This document shows, piece after piece, positions 21,477 through 33,408 of a DNA stretch of 64,000 bases (its first letter is position 1; each line of letters opens with the position of its first letter). The translations under genes and the position numbers were made by a program. Below the pieces are notes generated by a model. That model was not told the origin of the DNA. It saw only the letters and a list, made by a program, of their open reading frames with translations, and made no database searches. The stretch is from Coix lacryma-jobi var. lacryma-jobi (lineage: Eukaryota; Streptophyta; Magnoliopsida; Poales; Poaceae). Location of the stretch: positions 114,222,660 to 114,286,659 of the forward strand of contig CM019824.1 in assembly GCA_009763385.1 (NCBI GenBank). The letters run 5' to 3'.

Positions 21477-23770
21477 ATGGATCGCGGCGTGGGCAAACCG
21501 CCGTTCTTTGATGGGACAAACTATGCGTATTAGAAGATACGCATGTCGGCCTATCTTCAGAGTATTGGTGCTTCCATCTGGGATATTTGCAACTCTGCTG
21601 ATTACGTGGTCTTGGCTGCTCATGCTACTCAGCATCAGATCGATGAGCACGATGCCAATAGCCGAGCCTGTAATGCTCTTTTCTCATGCTTAAGCATGAC
21701 AGAGTTTGATCGCGTTTGTCACCTCGCTACGGCTCGGGAGATTTGGGCTACCCTCATGCGTTTCCATGAGGGAACCACTCAAGTCAAAACCCGTCTCTAC
21801 GAGTCGCACAAGCGAGAGTATGAGAACTTTTGACACATGCCTGGCGAGAGCATAGAAAGTTTATTCGCTCGCTTTCAGGTGATTGTCAACAGGATGAGGG
21901 CTAACAAGGAGTTGTTGCCTTTCGACGATCATGAGAGAGCTTTGAAGCTTTTGCATACTCTTGATCGGTCGGTGTGGGACTCAAAGGTCCAGGCGATCAT
22001 CGAATCGTCTAACTATGAGACCCTCACGTGCGACGAGCTCTTCAGTAAGCTCAAGTCCAGTGAGATTGATGCCATGGCGAGTGCTTCTTATGAAAATCCT
22101 TTTGGCCCATCGATGGCTTTGCTTTCTGGTTCTTCTGCTAACCCCTCTGGAGGCTTTGCTTTGTCTTCACTTCTTTCTGTCATAGAGGAGCAGTTGGAGT
22201 TCATGGGAGACGACGAGTTGGCCTTGCTCGCAAACCGGTTCTCGCGGTTTCACAACAACCGCATGAACCGTCGTCGTGGAGGAGGACGCGCTGCGTGCTT
22301 TGAGTGTGGCGACCCGGACCACTTCATCGCCAACTACCCCAAGAAGAACGAGCAAGTAGCGGGCAAGGGCGATCGTGGCCACAAGTTCGACTCCGGCTGG
22401 CACAAGGAGCAGCACGTCCCTCCCAAGCACAAGCGGAAGGGCGGCTTCAACAAGGAGTACATCAAGAAGAAGTACATGGAGAGAGCCCAAGCCGAGTAGC
22501 GTGCTTTCTTCGCCACGCTCAGCGACGTCGATGACTCGGATGACGACTCCGCTTCCTCAAGCGATGACGAGTCCGAGAAGAAGAAGAAGATCGAGGACAA
22601 GCTGAATGGCCTCTGCTTCTTCGCTGACAACGAGGGCTTCTGCACCATGGCCCTAGGCAAGGAGGTTGATAGCCAGCTAGAGGAGATCCCTCAGAACGAC
22701 GACGACGACGACACCTCCCAGGTATCTCAGACCCCCGACGAGCTTTCTGCTGATGTCGAGAAACTTACTGCCGCCCTTCATAGTCAAGACAAGCTGCTTA
22801 GGCGTGCTGCTAGAGAGCGGAAGGAGTTTAGGCAGAAGTGGGAGGATACGGTGAAGGAGCTTGAGTTTGCCAAGTCCACCGTAGTTGTCTCAGAGGAGAG
22901 TGAGTGTGAGATGTGCACCACACACATGACTGATCTTCTCACATTGAGAATTAAGTATGCTGTGTTAGTAGGAGAGGTGGATGAGCTTAGAGCTAGATCT
23001 TCAGTGCTTGGTGCATGCAAGTCCTATGCAGGCTTGCAATCCGAGTTGGTAGAGAAGAATGCCACGATTGTGCCTCTTGAGAAGGCCAGCTCGGGTAGCA
23101 CATGTGTTACTAGGTGTGCTTTGTGTGAAGGTTTGGAAATGGAGATAGCCAATGTGAAGCATGACAAGATGCAAACCAAGGAAGAAAACACATACCTTCG
23201 GACCATCTTGTCATGGGTGTCTAGTGGTGAGCCGCAGCTTGGGATGATGATCTCCCAATTCAAACGTGCTGTTGGAGGTCTAGGTGCAGGCTTTGCTCAG
23301 GGTGTTGAGTGCGCTGCATCTTTTGGCAAGATTGGAGAGTCGAGTTGTCTTAACCCGAGTGAGAAGCCCAACTCCACCACTACTCTCAAGCTTACCAAGA
23401 TTCCACCCAGAGAGCCTCTAAAGCCTAACACCAAGGATACGGTATTTGTTGAACCTCCGAGAGCTCCACCCAAGAAACCAACATGGGCTCCCAAACCAAA
23501 CCACCTCAAGAACAAACTAGACACAATGCCACCTATCCAAGAGGAGCTCATGCCACAGAAAGGCAAAATGATCCATACCCACTACCGTGAGTACCAACAA
23601 CCCCTATGTGTACCGATGAGAGTACCATTGTGAGCATTGTGGGAGAGATCGACACTTGAGGGAGTTTTGCTTTCGGCGCAAGAGAGATGAGCGCCGTGCA
23701 AAGCAGATGAACAACACGGACATGTACCATCCTTTCCATGATGTACATGTGCCGAATGTTTAGAGGCGTG
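21477..23770 (+). pseudogene. Copia-2 gag (broken by stops)
   Basis: The ATG at 21477 starts MDRGVGKPPFFDGTNYAY, followed by TAG where Copia-1 has TGG. The core continues at 21543 to a TGA at about 21834 (CGA in Copia-1), then 21837-22499 to a TAG (probably CAG). A zinc knuckle, CFECGDPDHFIANY, begins at about 22297; the final Cys is replaced by Tyr. A long acidic and coiled-coil segment follows in one open frame, 22647-23633, with CEMC and CALCEG pairs. A second knuckle, CEHCGRDRHLREFC, lies at 23635-23676 in a shifted frame. The product would be the particle-forming, RNA-binding protein. The coiled-coil tail is typical of Sireviruses. Confidence 0.87.
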
Positions 23771-24107
23771 CTGCTAGGCCTAGAGGTCCAAAACCTCAAG
23801 TTCCTAGGCCTAGGCCGCGAGGAGGTCGTGCCCGGCGGGAGCCTGCAGTTGTGGGCTATGGACCCCGTGGTGGTGGTTTTGTAGTTGAGCGTTTTCCCCC
23901 ATCGCCCTTTGAGTATCACGATGGACACTCTTCCCTTAGCGGACCACAATTTCCTCTACGTGGTGATTATTGCTCCTCTCGTAGGCATGCTAGGAATGGT
24001 TTTTCTACTAACCGTTCTTTTGAGCAGCCGACCCAACACTGGTATTCTTCCTACTTCACTAACCCCAGTGTTGGACCGTATGCTCACCCTATGTCTTTTT
24101 ATTGATG

Positions 24108-27100
24108 TAGGTAAAACGATTGGAGAACGTTTGGTTGGTGGATTCTGGTTGCTCGAGGCACATGACCGGAAACGCCAAGTGGTTCTCCAGTCTTAGTCTG
24201 GTCGCCGGAAAGGAGTTTATCACCCTCAGCGACAATAGCAAAGGTAAAGTGTTGTCTCGTGGGTCGGTGCGAGTTAATGAGCACTTTGTGTTGCGTGATG
24301 TTGCTCTTGGTTCTAACTTGCATTTTAACCTTCTTTCTGTTTCGCAACTTTTCGATGATGACTATGAGATTCGTTTTAAGCCGAATCTCAGTCGTATTTT
24401 AGATCCTCAAGGCAATCTTGTATGTATGATTTCGCCCTTTGGGAAAGTCTTTCGTGCGAATTTCTCAGAGTCGTTTGGGATTTCTCGTTGTCTTTTGGCT
24501 GGACCTTCCTCCTCTGATCTTTGGAAGTGGCATAGGAGACTTGGTCACCTGAGCTTCGACTTGCTTGCAAGGCTTAGCTCACTTGGCTTAATCCGACGAT
24601 TGCCCAAGTTGTACATGGAGAAGGATCTTGTTTGCCATTCTTGCAGACATGGGAAGATGGTTGCCGCTCCCCACCATCCAGTGACTCAGGTCATGACTAA
24701 GCGCCCTGGAGAGCTTTTGCATATGGACCTTGTTGTTCCGGCTCGGGTGAGCTTGGTTGGGGGGAAGTGGTATGTGCTTGTTGTTGTTGATGACTTTTTG
24801 AGATATTCGTGGGATTTCTTTTTAGCTGAGAAAACTGAGACTTTATCTTTTGCTCGCAATCTGATTTTGCATCTTCAGAATGAGTTCCCTAAGAACTCAA
24901 TGCGAGCTATTAGAAGTGATAAAGGTTCCGAGTTCAAAAACTCGGATTTTGAAAAGTTTTGTGACTCTCTGGGTTTAGAGCATCAATTTTCTTCCCCCTA
25001 CACACTGCCATAGAATGGTGTTGTAGAGAGGAAGAATTGGACCCTTGTAGAGATGGCCAGGATGATGCTCGATGAGCATAGGACTCGTAGGTGATATTGG
25101 GCCGAAGCTATGAACACTGCATGCTATATTTCCAATCGCATTTTCCTCCGAGCCTTCTTGAAAAAGACTTCTTATGAGTTGTGTTTTGGAAAACAACCCA
25201 AAGTGAGTTATTTTAGAGTTTTTGGTTGCCACTGTTTTATACTCAAGAAAGGCAACCTGGACAAGTTTGAGTCTCGTTCTTCTGATAGTGTATTTTTGGG
25301 TTATGGCACTCACACTCGAGCATATCGTGTACTAAACCTTGATACTAACTGAGTCATGCAGACATCCGATGTCACCTTCGATGAGACCATGGTTTGTCCT
25401 TCTTCTCGTTTTGAGCATGTAGGTGACCATGAGGTTGGTGAGCCTCTTTTTGATGATGAGGACGAGGGTGTTGAAGGGATGTATGACCCAGCACCACCTC
25501 CACCTGTTGTGCCGCAAAGAGCGGTCTCTACTACCACTCATGGCCCCGACCCTTCTTCTTCGACTACTTGGGGGCCGTGGGATCCGCCACCTCGGGTTGT
25601 ACCTTTCGTACCCGAGGAGGTACCAGCTGCTGTTGAGGGGGAGGTCTCTTCAGCTCGGGAGGCGCCACAACACATCCAGCGCCAACACCCGCCTCAACAG
25701 ATGATCGGCAGCATCGGCGAACGTGTCACTCGGTCAAGGTCACAACAAATCTCTCACTTTGCTCATTCTGCATTTGTTGCTGATTGTGAACCCCGAGATG
25801 TTGGACACGCTTTATTTGATCCTGATTGGGTCAATGCCATGCATGAGGAGTTAGAAAATTTTGAAAGAAATTGGGTTTTGGTTCCACCTCCTCCTGAGAG
25901 TCAACCTATTGGTACAAAATGGGTTTTCAAAATCAAACAAGGAGAGGATGGCCACATTGTGAGAAACAAGGCCAGACTTGTAGCCCAGGGGTATAGTCAG
26001 AAGGAGGGGATAGACTATGAGGAGACGTTTGCTCGTGTAGCTCGTTTGTAGGCAATTAGGATACTCTTGGCTGTTGCTGCATCCAGAGGGTTTAAACTTT
26101 TTCAAATGGATGTCAAGAGTGCCTTCTTAAATGGCTACATAGAAGAAGAGGTGTATGTGAAACAACCTCCCGGTTTCAAAAATCCCAAGTTTCCAAACCA
26201 TGTTTTTAAACTTCACAAAGCTTTATATGGTTTGAAACAAGCCCCTAGAGCCTGGTATGATAGGTTGAAAACCTTTTTGCTTGCTAAGGGTTTTAAAATG
26301 GGATGTGTGGATAAAACGCTTTTTCTCCTCAAGCAAGGCAATGACACTCTCTTCGTCCAGATTTACGTGGATGATATCATTTTTGGTGGTTCTTCTCACG
26401 CTTTGGTTGCCAAGTTTTCAGATCTTATGAGCAGGGAGTTTGAGATGAGCATGATGGGCGAGTTGACGTTTTTCCTTGGGTTGCAAATCAAGCAATCTCG
26501 AGAGGGAACGTTTGTGCACCAGGGTAAGTATACCAAGGATGTATTGAAGAAGTTCGATACGGGTGATGCCAAGCCTCTTCCAACACCCATGTCGACCACG
26601 ACGGCCCTGGATGCGGAGAAGGATGGAGAAGCTGTGGACCAGAAGGAGTACCGAAGTATGATTGGGTCGCTGCTGTACTTGACGCTAACACGCCTGGACA
26701 TCCAGTTCGCGGTGTGTCTATGCGCGCGATTTCAGTCGTCGCCGCGCACCTCTCACCGTCAGGCAGTCAAGCGCATTATGAGGTACTTATGTTTCACTCC
26801 AGAGTTTGGGATTTGGTATTCTGCTTCCTCCACCCTCTCTCTTTGCGGTTATTCTAATGCCGATTTTGCTGGTTGCCGAATTGAGCTCAAGTCCACTTCT
26901 GGGACTTGTCAGTTTATTGGTTCTACTCTTGTATCGTGGTCTTCTTGCAAGCAGTCTAGTGTCGCCTAGTCTACCACGGAGGCTGAGTACGTTGCTGCGG
27001 CTAGCTGCTGTTCACAATTGCTTTGGATGATGGCCACTTTGCGTGATTTTGGTCTGAGCTTTTCTCGCGTTCCATTGCTTTGTGACAGCACGAGTGCAAT

Positions 27101-27308
27101 TAGCGTTGCTAAGAACCCCGTGCTGCACTCAAAGACCAAACACATTGATGTGCGCTTTCAGTTTCTGCGAGACTATTATGAGAAGGGTGATATCGACCTC
27201 CACCATGTCGATACTCATCATCAGTTGGCTAATATTTTCACCAAGCCTTTAGACCAATCAACTTTTGCTAGGTTGAGAGGTGAGCTTGGTGTGTGTTTTC
27301 ACTTTTAG
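24108..27308 (+). pseudogene. Copia-2 pol: protease, integrase, reverse transcriptase, RNase H (broken)
   Basis: The open frame from 24120 reads the protease (WLVDSGCSRHMTG), the pre-integrase zinc region (WHRRLGHLS...CHSCRHGK) and the integrase core with VVVDDF and IRSDKGSEF. It stops at 25013 where CAG has become TAG, and NGVVERKN follows. The integrase tail and linker continue to 26051, with TGA at about 25350. Reverse transcriptase runs 25850-26700 with QMDVKSAFLNG and YVDDIIFGG (about 26364). RNase H is open to 26969 (TAG) and then to FTKPLDQSTF and a stop at 27308. Compared with Copia-1 it has fewer frame shifts and more nonsense codons. Confidence 0.92.
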
Positions 27309-27485
27309 ATGGGGAAAACATTTTGGTTCGTGTATTATAGACTGACTCTTTTTCTTTCAATTGGTAGTTAGTCTTTGCAATTCATCATGCATCTTTGCAT
27401 TCACAAGCTTCATGTATATATTCTTTAGAATGTGACTATGCTCTGTTTAGTGTATGTTCTGATGCTATATGATGATGCTTGTAGC
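27309..27485 (+). other. Copia-2 3' non-coding remnant and deletion junction
   Basis: About 170 bp of the region after pol remains. At about 27485 the internal sequence (GATGATGCTTGTAGCTTA, compare Copia-1 near 7130) jumps into LTR sequence (AAGTAGAGGGAGACACC, compare 20283). All polypurine tracts and the left part of the 3' LTR are missing. Using Copia-1 as guide, roughly 2.3 kb was lost. Confidence 0.8.
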
Positions 27486-28616
27486 TTAAGTAGAGGGAGA
27501 CACCCACCTCCCATCCTATCTCAGTCATTTGCTATTTTCCACCTAGGGTTTCCTGCTCTCCCAATTCTCTGCTGTAGCAAACTGAGATCCACAGAGAAGA
27601 CAATCATACCTCTGTGTTCGTGAGATTTTGAGGAAGTGAGACCGTAATCTCACTGTTGTAGCGTGTGGTAGCTACACGGTTGCAAATTCGTGGTTGTGAT
27701 TTGCGTTTTGGTGTTGTTCTTCACGGGTTGCTTTTGTCCACGAATTTCCCGTTGATCGATTTCTTCACTCAGTGCGTCTTTTGCGATTCCGTTTCAACTG
27801 AGTTGTTCTAGATCGTGAGGTACATCTTTCCACCGAAGGAATTTACCTCTAACCTCACGAGCTAGTAGATCGGTCGATTTTCGTTTTGGATCGAGTTTTG
27901 CTCCTTTGCCCCTGAATTCTTCCAATTCACCGATTTGGAGTTAGGTTCGAGCCATGATCTCTTTGGGATAGCTCACTAACCTCCTTGGAACTCCTCATAC
28001 CAAGTCTAAGCTTTAAAGCTTTTGATTCGAAGGAGATTGGGTTGAATCCACGGAAGAACAGTGCAGTTTTGGGGGCATCGGACGCTCGCGTCGGGAGCAT
28101 CGAACGCTGTGTTCATCACATCAGACGCGTCTGATGCCATGTGTCATCTGACAGCATTTTTAAAGGAGCATCGGACGCTGACCATTGGAGCGTTTGTTGT
28201 CATCGGACGCGCTGGGGGTCTAGCATCGGATGTTAGGGTTTTACTGTAGCAGCGTCCGTTGTCAGTCAAGTAAGGTTCCAGTAAGGGTCATTTTGCATCG
28301 GACGCGTCTGGTGCCTGGCCATCGGACGCAGGCCAGCATCCGATGCTGCGTCTTCAGCATGTTTTCATCCGCGGTTCATTCGTCCATTGTCGGTTTTGAT
28401 TTCCGGCTTTTGCGTTGGGTTTCTCGAGTTGTGTAGTGTCTCGCTGTGCTTCTTGGAAGCATCCACCCTACATCTAGGGTCGTGGACACTCACAAGCTCA
28501 AGGTTTGCTCTTGGTGTTGATTCTCGGGACAGTGGCAACAAGTTTCTGAAAAGAAATTTTGAAGCTCCCATTCACCCCCCCTCTGGTCGCTTTCTGGTTG
28601 CACTTTCGGTCCTTCA
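27486..28616 (+). repeat. Copia-2 3' LTR, left part deleted (1131 bp)
   Basis: It aligns with 20283-21413 of the 5' LTR and ends at the same CTTCA, followed by the target duplication GAATT. Many of the differences from the 5' LTR are C/T or G/A changes in the CATCGGACGC array. The U3 hairpins are deleted. Confidence 0.92.
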
Positions 28617-28621
28617 GAATT

Positions 28622-29055
28622 CCCTGCTAGTCTCTATTATTTACCTTAATTATCATTAGCATTATCATTATCCTTTTGCCTTACCCTTGTATTAGTCTAG
28701 AGGTGAGTAATTAGATTCATGTCTAATTATATATGTTTGCAATTCTAAAGCCATATCATTCTCATTCTTAACCCTGTTAAGCTGCCGATGGTAGAATTAT
28801 AAATAACAATACCTGGAACATTCCTGGGTGAAATGCTACAACGGTTGTATTTTATCTGTGCGCTTGCGGATAACCTTTATTTCATATCTTATCAAAGTGT
28901 CGTGCTATAAATACTCTCACATCTCTAGTGTTGCTGCTAGTGGTGACAGCCTAGCATTAGAGTGATGCTATAAGATGTCTACCCACATTTCTTGGCATTA
29001 GTACCAGGGGTAGATTCTAACCTACTCTTGGCATCGATGTTAAGAAATGCCAACA
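28622..29055 (+). repeat. Athila-A 3' LTR, right part
   Basis: It resumes the LTR broken at 19468 and ends GCCAACA at 29055. With TGTTGAC at 18068 this gives matching termini. The joined LTR is about 1.84 kb. There is no coding signal. GCAGG at 29056-29060 is the expected right target duplication; the left copy is outside the window. Confidence 0.75.
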
Positions 29056-29287
29056 GCAGGCGACGCCAGGGGGAGGCTGGCCGGCCTCAACCCTAGGCCG
29101 GCCAGCCTGGGCCCACATGGTAGCCCCTCCTCCATCGTGCGGCGTGACCTAACCGACCTCTACTTTGTATCTCAACCGTTGTTGAACGTCGGTTTGATCC
29201 GAGGGCTGCGGTTCATCCCACCGGGCTATATAAGAAACCCGAGACCCCCCCTCTTGTATCGAATTCATATCTCATAGCATAGATCAA
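29056..29287 (+). repeat. Fragment of a second Athila-type LTR (host of Athila-A)
   Basis: It resembles 18565-18800 of the Athila-A LTR: paired GGCCGGCC palindromes, the GCGGTTCATCCCACCGGG block, a TATA box at 29226-29234 and the start of the transcribed part. It is diverged from Athila-A, so it is a different insertion of the same or a sister family. The next retroelement LTR head begins at 29288. Confidence 0.7.
29226..29234 (+). promoter_or_regulatory. TATA box in the second Athila-type LTR fragment
   Basis: CTATATAAG follows CCCACCGGG, exactly as in the Athila-A LTR at 18733. Confidence 0.55.
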
Positions 29288-29802
29288 TGAAGGACCGAGA
29301 ATGCAATAGCAAGGCGACCAGAGGGGGGGGGTGAATGGGAGCTCAAAAATTTCTCTCGAAACTCTGGCCTTTGTCCCACAAATCAACCCCAAAAGATTCG
29401 ATCGAAACCATGATGCCCACGACCCTTGGAAGAGGGTGGATGATCCCTAGGATCACCGCGAGGCACCACAAAGTGATAGCAAGTCAAACGCCAAAAGCAC
29501 CAGCACAAGTTGGACCCCTAAAACCTCATCCCGAACGTAGATTGAAGCCTACGTTGAGAAATCCCTAAATACCAATGCTAACAAGTAGCAAAGATACCTA
29601 GAGAGGTTCCTAGGTGAACTATAGGGCCAACCGAGAAGTCCGGAAACCAAGCGAAGAAGCCAGGAGAGCAAATGAACTAAAACTCAACTCACAGCCAATT
29701 CGCGAACTGTCCGGATTCCCAGTCCCGGACTGTCCGTGCCAGGGGCGGATTGTCCGCCGTCGACTAGCGGACTATCCGACGACAGAAAACCAGAAACAGC
29801 AC
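29288..29802 (-). repeat. Copia-3-like LTR fragment (LTR end, diverged copy)
   Basis: It starts TGAAGGACCGAGAATGC, the reverse complement of a copia LTR end, and can be aligned with 29803 to about 30250 of the next LTR with many differences. It contains several CGGACTGTCCG-type palindromes near 29700-29785. It stops where the complete Copia-3 LTR starts. It is either an older related LTR into which Copia-3 inserted, or a partial tandem duplication. Confidence 0.7.
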
Positions 29803-31856
29803 TGAAGGACCGAGAATGCACTAGCAAGGCGACCAGAGGGGGGGTGAATGGGAGCTCAAAAATTTCTTTCGAAACTTTGGCCGATTGTCCCAAAATCAAC
29901 CCCCAAAAGCTATGACCAAAAACGTGATGCCCACGACCCTTGGAAGAGGGTGGATGATCCCTAGGATCACAGCGAGGCACCACAAAGCGATAGCAAACCA
30001 AACGTCGAAAGCACTGAGACAAGTTCGACCCTCAAAAACCAAGTCCCGAACGTAGATGGATGGCTACGTCGAGAAACTCCTAAATACCTATGCTAACAAG
30101 TAGCAAAGATACCTAGAGAGGTTCCTTGATCAACTCTAGGATCAAACGGGAAGTCGGGAGAGCAAACGCACTAAACCGGAAGCTTCAGGCAATCCGCGGA
30201 CTGTCCGCCCCTACTGCGGACTGTCCGCGAGGGGATCCCGGACTGTCCGCCGGTCAAAAACGCAAACCAACAGTGTTGCTGAAGTTCCCTGGACCCTTCC
30301 CGAACTGTCCGCGGAAAAACTACTGCGGACTGTCCGCCGGTCAAACTTCGGCATTCACCGAGACGCACAGCCACTGCTCGGCTGAGTCCCGATGCGCGGA
30401 CTGTCCGCCGGTCAGAACCGCGGACTGTCCGCGAGTGCGCAGAGAGGGTGATTTCAGTCGCCTTCTCCCCAAATCTCTCCAAATTCGATCCAAATCAAAA
30501 TCCTACGTTCCCAAACATGGAGAAGATGATCACAGGGTAGTTAGGAGACTATCCCTAAGAAATCATCCGCTCAAAACGATTCAATCACTGGGAAATCGAA
30601 AGGGGAAGATTAAGAACGAAAAACGCCATGAAAACGAAATCAACCCGATCTACTTGTTCGTGAGGAGTTAGATGAATTCCGTTGGTCGAAATGACCTCCT
30701 CTCAAAAACGAACAAGTTGATTCAAACGGATTTCGCAAAGACGCAGTAGAGAGGGAGATCGAGTGACGAGAAAATCGCGGAGAAACGAATAACGCGAAGA
30801 ACACGAACAAAACGCGAATCACGTCATCGATCTGCAACCGTGTGGCTACCACACGCTACAACAGTGAGGTTACGGCCTCACTTCCTCAAAATCTTCAGTA
30901 CACAGAGGTATGGTTCTCTGCGGATCTCAGCTAGCTATAGCAGGGGATTGGGAGAGCAGGAAACCCTAGAAGCAAAGAGCAAATGAACTGAGATAGATGG
31001 GGAGGTGGGTGTCTCCCCGTACTTATCCGAATTCTAACTGTTCCTAATTCCCACTCTACCCCTAACTACTTACAGAGCAAACCAGCTAAACCCTAAGGTT
31101 ATTCTGGACCAACTCGATGGTAGGTGGATCCGACGGCCATGCCCGCACAACTCGTAGCGTTGCCTCGACGCAACCTCCCGATTGCCGCCACGTGCCGCCA
31201 CCGGTCTGCACCCCAGTTTTGTGGCCCAAACTGGGAAACCAGCCTTTCAGCACAACCCCCGTTTTGAGGGCCCAAACTCAGCAAAACCCGCAGCACCCAG
31301 GTTTGAGGCCCAAACCTGGAAAACCGTCCTCAGCCCGAGTTTTGTGGCCAAACTCGGAAACCATCCGCGCCCAGGTTTTGAGGCCGAAACCTGGAAACCG
31401 TCCTCAGCCCGAGTTTTGTGGCCAAACTCGGAAACCATCCGCGCCCAGGTTTTGAGGCCAAACCTGGAAACCGTCCACCCGATGGTTTTTCTCTGGCTCT
31501 ACCACCACCGAAGCCGGAGCTGTAGAGGGGATGCACCGCGTGCACCCCGTCCACCAACACGTGCCCCATGTCCACGACTCAGCAACACATGACTGCAAGT
31601 CTTTGCTCGTCGCTGTCCCAGGCTGTCAGCCACCACAGCTGATCCTCGGGCCCACCGGTCCCTCAGTCCAAGCCTCACGTCCGCCCTTCGCCACTCTCGG
31701 TCCATCGGCATGACGTCTCTACTTGACCTTCACCTTGCCTCTGATCACTGTATCCGTGACTCGCCACCTGCACAACACAAGCCAAAGAACATGCGCATCA
31801 TCCCAGTTGACAATCACTCATCACTCAGAGACCTGGCATACACCCATGTATCCGCA
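29803..31856 (-). repeat. Copia-3 3' LTR (about 2.05 kb)
   Basis: On + it runs TGAAGGACCGAG to ATGTATCCGCA. The R/U5 part has many copies of the palindrome GCGGACTGTCCGC (about 30190-30435). U3 has six hairpins between 31212 and 31467 with arms CCCAGTTT/AAACTGGG, CCAGG.../...CCTGG and CCGAG.../...CTCGG around a GGCC loop. It ends beside a minus-strand polypurine tract (ATCTCCCCCTT on +). The long + frame at 30126-30671 is due to the repeats. Confidence 0.9.
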
Positions 31857-33408
31857 ATCTCCCCCTTGATGAGTGCATTGTCAACTACTCACACAAATCA
31901 TAAAAGAAATAGAAGGAGGAAGAAGGAGACAGAGAGAACTTGACCAAATGACCCAAAAGCATAGCAAAGCCGAAGAAAGTCAAGTGGAAAGAGCGAAACA
32001 ACTTGGTCCCTAAAGACATGGGCAACGGCTCGACGCAACCAAGCAAAGAAAAGCTAGCCCTCAAGAAGAGGTAGAACAAGCTCAACACCGCTAGCAGATA
32101 CCAAACGAGAAATCAAAGCAAATGCAAGTCCCTCAAGACAGAGGCACAGAGGCACAACTAGCAAAGAAAGCTCGATACCAAAACCTTACGGCCAATAGGA
32201 AACAGCAAAAACTCCCCCTCGAATAGTGCAACCAACCAGGAAAGCTCCCCCTTAGTTCAAATGGAGGGTAATGATTTGCAATTTCTCCCCCTTATTTGAA
32301 AATGCACTTATCAAGAAACAATGCTCCCCCTCAGAAAATGCACCATCAAAAGTGCCAACACGTAGATTTCTCCCCTTCCAAAATGCATATGAGTCTTAAA
32401 TGCAAGTTAGGAGCTTCAGGAGTTACTCAAAAGAGTGCAAAGATGCTCTACAGAGTTCCAATCCGATGACTGAAAATGCACAGAATGCTAGCAAAGGCTC
32501 AAACTGATCACTAAGTCTGAAATGGACAAAAAGAACAGTTTTCAGCCAAAATGGTATTCACCATCAAAAATAGCACAGACATGTATAGACAGGAAGTCAA
32601 ACAAGTGCTAAACATGTATACAAGGTGAACTACCCCTAGCACAGTTCAACCATCATGCTGATACAAATTGAAAAAAGAAGCATACACTTGTGATTTCAAA
32701 TTTTAATCAGAGTTGCAGCGGTGAAATTTCACAAGTTCAGAAATTAGCATGTGACTGCGAGAGGTTGAATGAATGCTTGTTATTGCCTAACTTTCCAACT
32801 GTGCGAAGCCTATGCATAAGCAATCAGAAGCTTAAAGCAACAGTTTCGGTCATACACTACACAGCTCAAGTTTAACTCAAAGTGCAATGAGAAACAGTCT
32901 CGAAACTGTGAGGTGCTAACTAGCAAACCCATCTCGATCTTTTCAATTCACTTAACTTGGTTCAGATTTTAACCAGAATATGACATACCAGCACAGTGAA
33001 TGACTCAACACTAGAGAACATAGCAACCTAGCATACATAAATAGCATAGTGCTTTGACACATCCTACACATGCTAGTTGCATATCTAATGGTGAACATTT
33101 TCAAGTTTTAAGTTCATTAATCAAATTCACCATTCAAAAATAGCTCAGCTCACAAAACTGTATCAGTGATCAGAAAGAGCATAAGCTACAGCATCAACAT
33201 AAAGCATCGGAGCAAAGACTACACAGAGCATAGTTACATTCTTCAGACTATATTCATGAAGCTCAGAATGTAAGCGTATGCTAAAATGCAAAAGATGCAT
33301 GAAGAAACTAAAAGAAGTAAACCAACTGAAAAACACAAAGTCAGTGTATCATACAAGAGTCAAAATGTTTCCCCATCTAAAAGGGGAAACACACACCAAG
33401 CTCACCTC
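31857..33408 (-). other. Copia-3 3' non-coding region with multiple polypurine tracts
   Basis: On + the tracts appear as CTCCCCCT or CTCCCCT at about 31858, 32212, 32245, 32285 and 32324. Hairpin-like repeats related to 8122-8465 of Copia-1 lie near 32015-32160. The rest is AT-rich with no gene, and matches 6938-8614 of Copia-1 in order. Confidence 0.75.

Larger units (their letters stand above)
19469..28616 (+). mobile_element. Copia-2: Sirevirus-type Ty1/copia retrotransposon
   Basis: It is flanked by perfect 5-bp duplications, GAATT at 19464-19468 and 28617-28621. It has a complete 5' LTR, a primer site, gag, pol and a 3' LTR that has lost its left part. Its proteins match Copia-1 closely, so both are one broad family. 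The two LTR copies differ by roughly 4 percent over the shared part by my eye count, mostly substitutions. It is therefore clearly older than Copia-4 or Tat-D. Many stop codons look like deamination products. Confidence 0.95.

Noticed and set aside
30126..30671. A 181-codon + strand ORF in the Copia-3 LTR
   Set aside because: It is read through CGGACTGTCCG repeats in R/U5, is on the strand opposite to the element, and has no homologous ORF in Copia-1 or -2.
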